NCBI GenBank assembly: GCA_965213935.1
Contig: CBDCAO010000012.1
Span: forward strand, 1,922,001-1,986,000
Reading direction: 5' to 3'
DNA from: Bin52 sp965213935
GTDB taxonomy: Bacteria; Pseudomonadota; Alphaproteobacteria; Thalassobaculales; Thalassobaculaceae
Length of the DNA: 64,000 nt
The notes under the pieces were generated by a model. It did not search any database. It had not been told where the DNA came from and saw only the letters and a list, made by a program, of their open reading frames with translations. Shown here piece by piece: positions 52,145-61,050 of the stretch. A program made the position numbers and the translations under genes. Numbering within the stretch: the first letter of the stretch is position 1; each line of letters begins with the position of its first letter.

Positions 52145-53327
52145 CTCATATGAAGCGCTACATTGAGGCATCGGGATCAGCACGATGGCGCGACGACCCA
52201 GCTGCGCCGGATCGTCTTCGTGATGATGTCGGGCTGGTCGGTGAGCCATTGCCACCCCGCCCAGCAGGCCTCTCTCAGGGCGGCAACATCCGTGAACGCG
52301 CGGTTGGCGAAGCGGATCGATTTCAGGAACAGGATGATCTGCTCCGTGGAACTGAGCTCCGGGCGGCAGACGCAGGAGCGTCGGGGTGGGGGGAGCGGAA
52401 AGGTCGCCCGAGCGATGCCAGCCTGCCCCGTCCAGGACGACCACGCCGTGCGCACCCGGGCAACGGCCGCGCCGATCACCGCCAGGTGCTCGTTCATCGA
52501 CGCCGTGTTCGCCTTGTCCGCCACATGGGCGATGCCGACGCCGCGCTCCGCGCAGGTGGCGGCGAACAGAAAGACGGGGCCATGGCGATGGTCGCGGACG
52601 CTGCTTCCCAGTCGACCAGACCCGCGTCGTCATCCCCTTCCGGCCGACGCGCGCTTCGTCCTGGAACCCGATCTCGACCGGGCCCCCCAGCGCCTCGGCG
52701 ATGAGCGTCGACGTCAACAGTTCCTCGAAGCCCGCCACGAACGCCCTCTGTCGCTCCGCATCCGCCCTGGGGTGGACCGGCCGCCCCGAGACGAAGCGAA
52801 ACACGGCCCTTCGAAGCATCATGCGGGCACCGCTTCTGCGTATGGACGACCCCGAAGGCCTCCTCGATTTTCCGCACGATGTCCCGAACACGCCGGCGCG
52901 TCACACCGTCCCGCTCACGATCGGGACCCGCCTCGATCCACGCGCCGACCTCTGCGACCTGCGCCTGCGTCAGGCGCCCCTCGCTCCCGCCGCGGGGACG
53001 ATCCACAAGGCCCTCCGTGCTGGAGCGCAGCACCCGGTCGCGCAGGACTTGAAGCTCCAGGCCCTGCGCCCGCGCTGCCTCCGTGCGGGACGCGCCGTCC
53101 ATGACCATCGCGATCGCACGCGCGCGAGGCTTGCTTCGCGCCCCCGCCGTGCTTCGCCAGCGCATGGAGTTCGTCCGCTGTGTGTTCCATCCAGGTCATC
53201 GGCGGTGCCGAACTCATCAGCATCCTCCGACCGTCGTGAATCGATCATCACAGTCCATGGACGCTGTTCGGCTCGTCACCACAACGCATTGAGCCAATGT
53301 GTCAATGTGGAACGCGTTTGGTATGAG
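52145..53327 (-). mobile_element. Degenerate IS630-family insertion sequence
   Basis: About 1.18 kb, the size of an IS630 element, lying exactly between pxpC and the MBL-hydrolase gene. The ends carry imperfect inverted repeats: on the left CTCATATGAAGCGCT-ACATTGA, and on the right, read inward, CTCATACCAAACGCGTTCCACATTGA. The CTCATA outer six bases and the ACATTGA core match. The target TA typical of IS630/mariner could lie within CTCATA, so the precise edges are uncertain. The transposase inside is frameshifted, so the copy is inactive. Confidence 0.7.
52177..53223 (-). pseudogene. IS630-family transposase, broken by several frameshifts
   Basis: On the minus strand the transposase can be read only by changing frame. 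The start (MTWMEHTADELHALAK) is in one frame. The helix-turn-helix part (SRTEAARAQGLELQVLRDRVLR, then RLTQAQVAEVGAWIE) is in a second. The DDE part with SGRPVHPRADAERQR and the catalytic Asp in IGFQDEARVGRKG is in a third. The second Asp region (VVLDGAGWHRSG) and the C-terminal SSTEQIILFLKSIRFANRAF, in separate frames, include the final Glu area. At least three shifts are needed. It is a decayed transposase. Confidence 0.85.
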
Positions 53328-53330
53328 CTC

Positions 53331-54374
53331 TCAGGCGTCGCACCGGTAGAGATCGCATCCGTTCCCGCCGGCGCCGCGAACGAGCCCGCCGGTCGCGAGC
53401 AACCTGTTGATGTGCGCGATGGTCTCGCCGATGGCGAAGCGGGACTGGAAGGTGTCGAGCTCGCGCGGGAACAGCGTCCGCATCACCGCCGCTGCGGTGG
53501 CCGGCTCGCTGCAGGCATCCAGCGTGAGCGCGAGACGCGTCTCGTGGTGGCGGCCGAGATCGGCGATCCGGGTCCGTAGCTCGCGGTACGGCCGGTTGTG
53601 GGCCGGCAGCACGAGCGCGTCGTCGGCCACCTCGCCGAGCGATCCGAGAAACTCCAGGTAGTCCGACAGCGGATCGGCATCGGGCTCCTGCCACCACACG
53701 GCAATGATCGGGGTAATCCGCGGCAACAACATGTCGCCCCCCAGCAGCACCTTGTCCCTCTCGCAGTACAGAGCGACGTGATCGGGCGAGTGGCCGGAAC
53801 CGAAGACCGGCCGCCACAGCCGGTCGCCGATCCTGAACCCGGTCTGCCGGGTAATGCGGCTGTAGGATACCGGAATCGGGGTGACCATGCCGCGATAGTC
53901 ATTGCCGAGTTCGCAATGGGCCTGGATGTCCTGCTCGTCGAAACCGGCGCGGCGATAAAATTCCTGCATCTGCGGCGACCGATCGCTCTCGGTGTCGAGC
54001 CAGGTCGACCGGGCCATCAGCCACTCGACCCGGCTCATCCACAGGCCCGCACCGGTCCGTTCCTGCAGCCACCCGGCCATGCCCACGTGGTCCGGGTGGA
54101 AGTGGGTGACGACGATGCGGGTGATCGGACGACCGTTCAGCCGGGTTGCCAGCAGCCTCTCCCACACCGCCCTCGTGCCGGGATCGGCAAGGCCACAATC
54201 GACCAGCGTCCAGCCGTCGCCGTCCTCCAGCAGATAGAGATTGACATGGTCGAGTGCCAGCGGCATCGGCAGCCGGATCCACAGGATGCCGGGGGCGATC
54301 TCGATCGGGTCGCCGGGTTCGGGAACCCGGCTGCCGAGGACGTAGTCGACGTTGCTCTCCATGGCCGGCACCAT
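53331..54374 (-). CDS. MBL-fold metallo-hydrolase
   Basis: A 347-residue metallo-beta-lactamase-fold protein. The zinc motif THFHPDHVG (HxHxDH) is near residue 91, and GSGHSPDHVALY and LGGDMLLP give the further His and bridging Asp. LPAHNRPYRELRTRI near the C-terminus holds the last His. The long inserted segment (RVEWLMARSTWLD...) is common in hydroxyacylglutathione-hydrolase-like or acyl-CoA-linked members. The stop codon is only four bases beyond the IS right end, so the extreme C-terminus may have been altered by the insertion. Two nearby ATGs could start it. Confidence 0.88.
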   Translation of the reverse strand: MVPAMESNVDYVLGSRVPEPGDPIEIAPGILWIRLPMPLALDHVNLYLLEDGDGWTLVDCGLADPGTRAVWERLLATRLNGRPITRIVVTHFHPDHVGMAGWLQERTGAGLWMSRVEWLMARSTWLDTESDRSPQMQEFYRRAGFDEQDIQAHCELGNDYRGMVTPIPVSYSRITRQTGFRIGDRLWRPVFGSGHSPDHVALYCERDKVLLGGDMLLPRITPIIAVWWQEPDADPLSDYLEFLGSLGEVADDALVLPAHNRPYRELRTRIADLGRHHETRLALTLDACSEPATAAAVMRTLFPRELDTFQSRFAIGETIAHINRLLATGGLVRGAGGNGCDLYRCDA

Positions 54375-54457
54375 ACCGGCGGGGCCAACGGTTGCAAAAC
54401 ACCCTGCGGTCCTGTCAAACAGACGGGATCAGGTTCGGATACGGGAGTGAAGGACTC

Positions 54458-54817
54458 ATGCCGCTTGAAGGAAACTGGCTGCTCATCGTCAGCATGGACG
54501 TGGCTCCGGAGAAGGAGGCCCTGTTCAACGAGGTCTACGACACCGAACACGTTCCCTACCTGTCCGAGGTTCCGGGCGTGATTTCGGTCTCGCGCCTGGT
54601 TCGCGAGTCGCTCGAACTCAACCTGGGCGGTTCCGTGCAGGCGATCGATGTCGCCGATGAACCGAAATACTGCGCCATCTACGAGATCACCGGTCCGCAG
54701 GTGCTGGCCAGCGCCGCCTGGGGCGAAGCCGGCGAGAAAGGCCGGTGGGCGAGCGAGGTCAGGCCGCACACCTTCAATCGGCGCCACGTGTTGCGCAGGG
54801 TGCCGGACCGGAACTGA
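54458..54817 (+). CDS. Small dimeric alpha-beta-barrel-like protein of unknown function
   Basis: A 119-residue protein with a ferredoxin-like barrel pattern: NWLLIVSMDVAPEKEALFNEVYDTEHVPYLSEVPGVISVSRLV, then KYCAIYEITGPQVLASAAW. This resembles EthD- or DUF4286-type monooxygenase-like domains. No cofactor motif is seen. Seven bases separate it from the ornithine-cyclodeaminase-family gene, so they are probably cotranscribed and functionally linked. Confidence 0.7.
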   Translation: MPLEGNWLLIVSMDVAPEKEALFNEVYDTEHVPYLSEVPGVISVSRLVRESLELNLGGSVQAIDVADEPKYCAIYEITGPQVLASAAWGEAGEKGRWASEVRPHTFNRRHVLRRVPDRN

Positions 54818-54824
54818 CGCGACC

Positions 54825-55796
54825 ATGGCAGAGGCCCCGTTCCTGTCGGGCGCCGCAATCGACGCCCTTGCCATTACCGGCAGGGACGTCATGGACATGA
54901 TCGAGGAACTGCTCGCACGGCGAGACCAGGGCACCGTCTGGTGGGCAGACAAGTCGAACATCCGGACCCCGGACGGCCGCTACATGATGTCGGTCATGGC
55001 GGCGGCCGATGATCCCTCCTGCCTGGTGGTGAAGTCGCTCATCGTCAATGACCGAAACAGCGCCCGCGGACTGCCTGCGCTCAACGGCCTGATCACGGTG
55101 CTCGACAGCAATTCCGGCGTGCCGGTTGCAACGCTTGACGCCAACAGGGTGACCGAGCTGCGCACACCGGCACTCAGCTGCGTGGCGGCGCTGCGGCTGT
55201 GCCGGCCCGACACCTCGATCGCCGCCTTCGTCGGCTGCGGCGTCCAGGCCCGCAGCCATCTCGACGCCTACCTGGAGCTGTTTCCACTGCGCACGATCCG
55301 GCTGTTCGGGCGCGGGCGTCCCAACATCGACCGGCTTGCCCGGCTCGGACGCGACCGGGGCCTCGGTGTGGAGATCTGCGACTCGCCCCGCCAGGCGGTC
55401 GAGGGTGCCGATATCGTGACCAGCACCATCACCATTTCCCGGCCCGTGCCGCCATTCCTTGACGCCGGCTGGCTCAAGCCCGGCGCCTGCGCCGTGATCA
55501 CCGACAGCTCGCTGCCGTGGTTCCGCGAGACCTTCGGTGCATTCGACCGCATCATCATCGACGACATGGCACAGGAAGCCGGCATGGCGAAGAAGCTCGC
55601 TGACCCCGACCTCGTCAGCGGCGATCTGGCCGACCTGGTGGCGGGGCGGACGGGCGGGCGCACTTCACCGGAGGAACGCACGGCGTTCAATTTCCGTTCG
55701 CACCCGGTTGGCGATCTCGCTTTCGCCGCGCTGGTGGTCGCACGCGCCTTCGGCAGCACCCGGAGCGGCATGGACAGGTCACCCGGCACCTGCTAG
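54825..55796 (+). CDS. Ornithine cyclodeaminase/mu-crystallin family protein
   Basis: A 323-residue NAD(P)-dependent enzyme. The substrate-binding Lys and Arg are in TVWWADKSNIRTPDGRYMMSVMAA and VVKSLIVN; LDANRVTELRTPALSCVAA is the family hallmark. The nucleotide-binding AAFVGCGVQARSHLDAY follows and the catalytic Asp is in VITDSSLPW. Members deaminate ornithine to proline, or act as ketimine reductases or alanine/lysine dehydrogenases. With an unknown barrel protein as its only partner the substrate is open. Confidence 0.88.
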   Translation: MAEAPFLSGAAIDALAITGRDVMDMIEELLARRDQGTVWWADKSNIRTPDGRYMMSVMAAADDPSCLVVKSLIVNDRNSARGLPALNGLITVLDSNSGVPVATLDANRVTELRTPALSCVAALRLCRPDTSIAAFVGCGVQARSHLDAYLELFPLRTIRLFGRGRPNIDRLARLGRDRGLGVEICDSPRQAVEGADIVTSTITISRPVPPFLDAGWLKPGACAVITDSSLPWFRETFGAFDRIIIDDMAQEAGMAKKLADPDLVSGDLADLVAGRTGGRTSPEERTAFNFRSHPVGDLAFAALVVARAFGSTRSGMDRSPGTC

Positions 55797-55853
55797 ACCA
55801 CGGCCGGGTATGTTCGGGACCCCGTGCCCCGCGCCAGGTGACGGAGGGAACTG

Positions 55854-56420
55854 ATGAAGATCAACGGCAATGCCGTGCGTCCGGGCAATGTGCTCGAGCA
55901 CAACGGGCGGCTGTGGGTGGTAATCCGCACCCAGGCCGTGAAACCCGGCAAGGGCGGCGCATTCAATCAGGTCGAACTCAAGGACATCCGGAACGGCTCG
56001 AAGCTCAACGAACGGTTCCGTGCCGATGAACAGGTGGAACGGGTGCGGCTTGAACAGCGCAAGGCCCAGTACCTGTATCGCGATGACGATCTGATCACCT
56101 TCATGGACGGCGAGACCTACGAACAGTCCGCAATCGGCGCCGACCTGCTGGGCGAGCAGGCCATCTATCTGCGCGACGGCATGGAAGTCACGGTGGAAAG
56201 CTACGAGGGGGAACCGCTGTCGGTGATCCTGCCGGACACGGTGACGATGGAAGTGGTCGAAGCCGACGCGGTGGTCAGGGGACAGACCGCGTCCTCGTCC
56301 TACAAGCCGGCGGTGCTTGAGAACGGCGCGCGCATCATGGTTCCCCCCCACATTTCCGCCGGAACCATGGTCGTGGTGAAGCCGGCGGAAGGAACCTATG
56401 TGGAGCGCGCCAAGGGCTGA
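55854..56420 (+). CDS. efp: Translation elongation factor P
   Basis: A 188-residue EF-P with three beta-barrel domains. The KOW-like domain 1 carries Lys33 in the loop KPGKGGAF, the site lysylated or otherwise modified in many bacteria. IGADLLGEQAIYLRDGMEVTVESYEGEP and the C-terminal TGARI-type ENGARIMVPPHISAGTMVVV are typical. It rescues ribosomes stalled at polyproline. It is followed 21 bp later by an inositol-phosphatase-family gene. Confidence 0.96.
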   Translation: MKINGNAVRPGNVLEHNGRLWVVIRTQAVKPGKGGAFNQVELKDIRNGSKLNERFRADEQVERVRLEQRKAQYLYRDDDLITFMDGETYEQSAIGADLLGEQAIYLRDGMEVTVESYEGEPLSVILPDTVTMEVVEADAVVRGQTASSSYKPAVLENGARIMVPPHISAGTMVVVKPAEGTYVERAKG

Positions 56421-56441
56421 CGCTCCAGGGACCGGCCGCAC

Positions 56442-57251
56442 ATGCGCAGCGCCATCATCAACGTCATGGCCCGGGCCTGCTACAAGGTGGCGCGCGGTCT
56501 CATCCACGATTTCGGCGAGGTTGAACAGCTGCAGGTCTCCCGCAAGGGCCCTGCCGATTTCGTTTCCACTGCCGATCTCGGCGCCCAGCGCGGTCTGGTG
56601 CGCGAGTTGTCGCGTGCCCGGCCGGACTACGGTTTCCTGCTTGAGGAATCGGACCCGGTCGAAAGCAGGGATCCGCTGGGCCGGCGCTGGATCGTGGATC
56701 CGCTGGACGGGACGACCAACTACCTGCACGGCCTTCCGCACTGGGCGATTTCGGTCGGGTTGGAGGAGCGCGGGGAACTGGTGGCGGGAGTCATCTACGA
56801 CCCGGTCCGCGACGAACTGTTCTGGGCAGAGAAGGGTGCGGGCGCCTTTCTCAACAACCGCCGCCTGAGGGTGGCGGAACGACGCGGTCTCACCCAGTCC
56901 CTGATCGCGACCGGCCTGCCGTTTGCCGGACAGGGCGACCACGATACGGCATTTTCCCAGCTGCGCGCCGTGGCGGCGGAGACCGCCGGCATCCGCCGCA
57001 CCGGGGCGGCGGCGCTTGATCTCGCCTATGTTGCCGCGGGGCGATACGACGGGTTCTGGGAAAACGGGCTGCAACCGTGGGATATCGCCGCCGGCATCGT
57101 TCTGGTGCGGGAGGCCGGCGGATACGTCACCGACCGGGCCGGCGGCAGGGACATGATGGTCTCGGGCGACGTGGTGGCCGCCAGCGCCCGTGTCCACCAT
57201 CGACTGTTCGCCCTGGTCCGCACGCGCCGGGACCGGACGCCACCATCCTGA
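56442..57251 (+). CDS. Inositol monophosphatase family protein (SuhB-like)
   Basis: A 269-residue Mg-dependent phosphatase. Metal-site motifs are LLEESDPVES (Glu), WIVDPLDGTTNYLHGLPHWAISVG (Asp-x-Leu-Asp-Gly-Thr), and the C-terminal NGLQPWDIAAGIVLVREAGG (Asp). It should dephosphorylate inositol-1-phosphate or a related sugar phosphate, and SuhB also has roles in ribosome biogenesis in some bacteria. Next to efp the second role is attractive but unproven. Confidence 0.92.
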   Translation: MRSAIINVMARACYKVARGLIHDFGEVEQLQVSRKGPADFVSTADLGAQRGLVRELSRARPDYGFLLEESDPVESRDPLGRRWIVDPLDGTTNYLHGLPHWAISVGLEERGELVAGVIYDPVRDELFWAEKGAGAFLNNRRLRVAERRGLTQSLIATGLPFAGQGDHDTAFSQLRAVAAETAGIRRTGAAALDLAYVAAGRYDGFWENGLQPWDIAAGIVLVREAGGYVTDRAGGRDMMVSGDVVAASARVHHRLFALVRTRRDRTPPS

Positions 57252-57329
57252 AGAGGCATGTCGTTGTCGCGGAAACAGTGTTGGGATACGTTTTCTGTTC
57301 CGCGCAACTCCGGGTGGAGGCCCAGACGG

Positions 57330-58175
57330 ATGACCGCGACAGGATCCGGTATCCGATTGGCCAGCAGTGTGACGGTCTGGCTGCTGCTGCTCGCCTGCCT
57401 GCCGTACCCGGGACCTGCGGGTGCGGAAGGACCGGTCGTCATTGGTACCGCGCGTCCCGCGGTCACCGTCAACCGGGACGTGATCGAGAGCCTGCCGGCC
57501 GTTCCGGTCCTGCCGGCGCCACTGTTGAACCAGCCCGATGCCGGGGTTGAAGACTCGCCGGGTGCGCAGGCTTCCGGAACCGGACTTCCCCCGATTCCCG
57601 TGCTCGCCAGGCCACGAAACCATCCGCCGCTGGTGTTTACCAGACGCGGAACCGATGACACCAGGGTCCTGCCGCCGCCGGCGATTCCCGCCGGCCTGCT
57701 GTCCACGCTCTCGCAGGATTCGCTGTTGCCCGACACGGCCGGCGCACCGGGCGCCCCGCCAGCCCTGCCCGAACCCGTGCTCCGCCGCATGGCAGCGAAA
57801 CCGGACGCGGGAGGCGAAACGACGGCGGCCGGGACCACGCCCTCCCCGCCAGAGGAGTTGCTCGCCGTGCGCTTCGAGTTTGCGGTCGGCTCGGCATTGT
57901 TGTCCGACGAAGGCCTTGAAGCGCTGGAACGTCTGCTCCCGGTCCTCGCGGCCAACGCGTCTTCCCGGTTACTGGTGGCCGCCTACGCCAGCGCACCCGA
58001 TGACAGCCGGGTCAAGGCCCGTCGCCTGTCACTCTCGCGCGCGCTGGCCGTTCGCTCTCACCTGATTTCCCAGGGGATCGACGGATTGCGTATCGATGTG
58101 CAGGTGCGCGGCAACGCGGCGTCCGATGGCCCGGCCGACCGTGTGGACGTCGCGGTGCTGGAACAGCGCCAGTGA
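57330..58175 (+). CDS. Exported proline-rich protein with C-terminal OmpA-like domain
   Basis: A 281-residue periplasmic protein. A signal peptide covers about residues 1-32 (WLLLLACLPYPGPAGA). A low-complexity Pro/Ala-rich linker follows, and the last ~105 residues form an OmpA/Pal-type peptidoglycan-binding fold: VRFEFAVGSALLSDEGLEALERLL, SLSRALAVRSHLISQGIDGLRIDVQVRGN. The GGAGG site at 57316 fixes the ATG; an upstream ATG lacks one. It is 22 bp before a MotA/TolQ-like gene and probably belongs to that envelope complex. Confidence 0.8.
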   Translation: MTATGSGIRLASSVTVWLLLLACLPYPGPAGAEGPVVIGTARPAVTVNRDVIESLPAVPVLPAPLLNQPDAGVEDSPGAQASGTGLPPIPVLARPRNHPPLVFTRRGTDDTRVLPPPAIPAGLLSTLSQDSLLPDTAGAPGAPPALPEPVLRRMAAKPDAGGETTAAGTTPSPPEELLAVRFEFAVGSALLSDEGLEALERLLPVLAANASSRLLVAAYASAPDDSRVKARRLSLSRALAVRSHLISQGIDGLRIDVQVRGNAASDGPADRVDVAVLEQRQ

Positions 58176-58197
58176 GCATCGCCCGCCCGACACGTCC

Positions 58198-59349
58198 GTG
58201 TCTGCGATAGCCGCGGTGACCGACCCGCGCCAGTTCCTGATCCGCATTGCCCTGTTTCTCGGGATCGTTGCCGCGGGCGTCGCGATCCTGTCCGGCGCTC
58301 TGGTCTCGGCTTTCTTGGCAAATCCGGCGCTGAACGGGATGATCGTTGCCGCCCTGCTGATCGGGATCATCTTCATCGTCCGTCAGTTGTTGCTGCTTCG
58401 TCCCGAGGTCGCCTGGGTCGAGGAATTCCGGTCCGGTCGGCCCGCACACGCAATCCAGCGCCAACCGAGACTTCTGGCGCCGATCGCGACCATGCTTGGA
58501 GAACGTCGCGACCTGACCGTCAGCCTGTCGGCCACCTCCATGCGCTCGCTGCTCGACAGTCTCGATTCGCGACTGGCGGAGTCGCGGGACCTGTCGCGGT
58601 ACCTGATCGGCCTGCTCATCTTCCTCGGACTGCTCGGAACATTCTGGGGACTGCTTGGCACGGTCGATACCATCGGGACCGTCATCAACGACCTCACCAT
58701 CGAGAGCGGCGACCTGGGCATGGTGTTTTCCGACCTGAAACGGGGGCTCGAGTCACCGCTGTCGGGAATGGCCACCGCCTTCAGCTCGTCGCTGCTGGGG
58801 CTGGCAGGATCGCTGGTGCTCGGGTTTCTTGACCTCCAGCTTGGCCAGGCGCAGAACCGGTTTTACAACGACCTTGAGGATTGGCTCTCGGGATCGACCA
58901 GGCTGGGAGCCGGCGGCGGGTTCGGGGACGGCGAAACCTCGGCCAGCGCCTACCAGTCGGCACTGTTCGAGCAGACCGCCGAGAGCCTGGACAGACTGCA
59001 GCGGGTCATCCTGCGCAGCGAGGACGACCGGCGGGCAGCCAATGCCAATCTGCTGGAACTGAACGAGACGCTTTCGACGCTGCTGGGCCAGATGCAGGTC
59101 GAACAGGGACTGATGCTGCGGATCGGCGAGGCACAGATGGAACTGAAGCCGGTCCTCGACCTCCTGGTCCAGGACCTGTCCCAGCAGCGGGGTGACAGGG
59201 CCATCGTTCATCTGCGCAACATCGAAGCCCTGCTGGTCCGCCAGCAGGAGGACGTCCAGACGGCGCGGGTCGAGGCCGTGGACGAAATCCGCCAGGAAAT
59301 CAGGTTGCTTGCCAGGACCATTGCGGCGCTGGCGGAGGAAGATCGCTAG
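58198..59349 (+). CDS. MotA/TolQ/ExbB-family proton channel protein
   Basis: A 383-residue inner-membrane protein with two helices near residues 13-37 and 43-65, a cytoplasmic stretch, then the MotA/TolQ core. ARYLIGLLIFLGLLGTFWGLLG-type and SPLSGMATAFSSSLLGLAGSLVLGFL supply the two pore helices. The C-terminal ~150 residues are charged and probably coiled coil. The GTG start is chosen because no ATG precedes the first helix closely. Together with the downstream OmpA-type protein it makes a proton-driven motor pair, but it is neither flagellar nor Tol by context. Confidence 0.85.
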   Translation: MSAIAAVTDPRQFLIRIALFLGIVAAGVAILSGALVSAFLANPALNGMIVAALLIGIIFIVRQLLLLRPEVAWVEEFRSGRPAHAIQRQPRLLAPIATMLGERRDLTVSLSATSMRSLLDSLDSRLAESRDLSRYLIGLLIFLGLLGTFWGLLGTVDTIGTVINDLTIESGDLGMVFSDLKRGLESPLSGMATAFSSSLLGLAGSLVLGFLDLQLGQAQNRFYNDLEDWLSGSTRLGAGGGFGDGETSASAYQSALFEQTAESLDRLQRVILRSEDDRRAANANLLELNETLSTLLGQMQVEQGLMLRIGEAQMELKPVLDLLVQDLSQQRGDRAIVHLRNIEALLVRQQEDVQTARVEAVDEIRQEIRLLARTIAALAEEDR

Positions 59350-59369
59350 GGCGGTGAGGGGAGACGGCC

Positions 59370-61043
59370 ATGACGGCACTTGCCGGTCGGACCCGAACCC
59401 GGGACACCAATACCTGGCCGGGATTCGTCGACGCGCTCGCAACGCTGTTGATGGTTATCATCTTCGCGCTGATGATCTTCATCGTCGCCCAGTTCTACCT
59501 GACGCAGTTGCTGTCGGGTCGGGACGAGGCGCTGGACCGGCTGGAGCGGGAGGTCCAGGACCTGATTTCCCAGCTCAGACTCGAGCGTGATATCGCGTCG
59601 GAACTGCGCGTCAACCTGTCCGAGGCGACGGCCAGCCTCCAGTCCTCGATCACCGAACGCGACCGGCTTGGTGTCCGGCTTGAAGAACTCGCGGACCGCA
59701 ACAGTTCGCTCGAGCTGCTGCTGGCCGAGGCGCAGGCCGACCGCGAGACGCTGGGCCGGCGGCTGGCGACCTTCGAGAGCCTGCAGGGCACCCTCGACGA
59801 GAGCATCGCCCGGGTCATCAGTGAACGCGACGCTCTGCTCGCAAGACTGCATGCCGCGGAGATGGAGGCACGGCTGAACAGGGCGGAACGGGACGAACTC
59901 GATGCCGGAATGCAGGAGGCGATGCAGATCATCGAGGCCAACCGGGAGACAATCAGTCTGCAGTTGCGCGACCTCGAGGCACTGCGTCGGGACATCGTTG
60001 CCCTGAAGACGGTCCGCGACCGGCTCGAACGCACAGTCCTGGAACTGACTGCGCTCAGGACCTCGCTCGAATCCGATCTCGATGAGAGCCGACGGTTGGC
60101 GACGTTGACCGAGGACGACCTCGAACTCGCCCGTGACATGCTCGACTCGATGGTGGCGAGGCTGACGACGTCACGAGCCGAGAACCGGGAGCTGATCGCC
60201 GATGGCGAGGAACGCGAGGCCCGTGCAGCCGAACTCGTCGTTCTGCTCACCGCCGAGCGCGACCGCACGAGCGCACTCGAGGCCCGGCTGGCCGAGGCCG
60301 AGAACCGCACCTCGCTGGCGCAGGCGGAACTCGAGAAGCGGGACATCCGACTCGCCGAACTTCTGTCGGCGCAGGATCTCGCCAGGGAGCAGCTCACCAG
60401 GGAGGAAGCGCTCTCGGCCGAGGCGCGGCTGCGGGTTGAGCAGCTTCGTCTCGAAATCCGGGAACTCAATCGGCGCCTGCAGGAAATCCAGCTGGCACTG
60501 GAGGACAGCGAGCGCAAGGCCGAGGAGCAGAAGGCCACCATCGTCAACCTCAACAGCCGGCTGAACGAAGCGTTGCTCAATCGGGTCCAGGAGCTCGCCC
60601 GGTTCCGCTCGGAGTTCTTCGGCGAAGTGCGCAAGATCCTGCAGGGACGCGAGGACGTCCGGATCGTCGGCGACCGGTTCGTGTTCCAGTCAGAGGTGCT
60701 GTTCGCGTCCGGCTCCGATGAAATCGGCCGTGCCGGCAGGAGTACCCTGCAACGGGTCGCCGAGGCTTTCGAGGAAATACACCCGCGGATTCCGCAGGAA
60801 ATCGACTGGATCCTGCAGGTGGAGGGCCATACCGATGCCGTACCGATCCAGAGTCCCGACTTTCCCTCGAACTGGCACCTGTCGGCGGCACGGGCGATTT
60901 CGGTGGTGCAGTTCCTGTACGCGCGCGGCCTGCCGCCGGAACGTCTCTCCGCCGCCGGTTTCGGCGAGTTTCACCCGGAGGAACCCGGAGTGCTCGAAAG
61001 CGAACGGAACCGGCGGATCGAGATCAAGCTGACCCAGCGCTGA
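59370..61043 (+). CDS. MotB-like protein: membrane anchor, long coiled coil, OmpA peptidoglycan-binding domain
   Basis: A 557-residue protein. A single N-terminal helix (about residues 18-46) carries Asp21 at its start (WPGFVDALATLLMVIIF), matching the proton-binding Asp of MotB/TolR. Residues ~50-420 are an almost unbroken coiled coil rich in Glu, Arg and Leu. The C-terminal OmpA domain has VEGHTDAVP, NWHLSAARAISVV and RNRRIEIKL. Partner of the MotA/TolQ-like gene 20 bp upstream. The long rod could span the periplasm or let the pair act at a distance from the membrane. Function unknown. Confidence 0.87.
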   Translation: MTALAGRTRTRDTNTWPGFVDALATLLMVIIFALMIFIVAQFYLTQLLSGRDEALDRLEREVQDLISQLRLERDIASELRVNLSEATASLQSSITERDRLGVRLEELADRNSSLELLLAEAQADRETLGRRLATFESLQGTLDESIARVISERDALLARLHAAEMEARLNRAERDELDAGMQEAMQIIEANRETISLQLRDLEALRRDIVALKTVRDRLERTVLELTALRTSLESDLDESRRLATLTEDDLELARDMLDSMVARLTTSRAENRELIADGEEREARAAELVVLLTAERDRTSALEARLAEAENRTSLAQAELEKRDIRLAELLSAQDLAREQLTREEALSAEARLRVEQLRLEIRELNRRLQEIQLALEDSERKAEEQKATIVNLNSRLNEALLNRVQELARFRSEFFGEVRKILQGREDVRIVGDRFVFQSEVLFASGSDEIGRAGRSTLQRVAEAFEEIHPRIPQEIDWILQVEGHTDAVPIQSPDFPSNWHLSAARAISVVQFLYARGLPPERLSAAGFGEFHPEEPGVLESERNRRIEIKLTQR

Positions 61044-61050
61044 CCGGGCC

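Noticed and set aside
54458..54824. Riboswitch or attenuator in front of the barrel-like gene
   Set aside because: The ~80 bases upstream show no recognisable conserved motif or clear alternative stems.
57330..61043. Zorya-type anti-phage system
   Set aside because: ZorA/ZorB-like architecture is present in part (MotA/TolQ plus OmpA), but no ZorC, ZorD or ZorE effector genes follow, and the coiled coil is in the OmpA partner. An envelope system is more likely.
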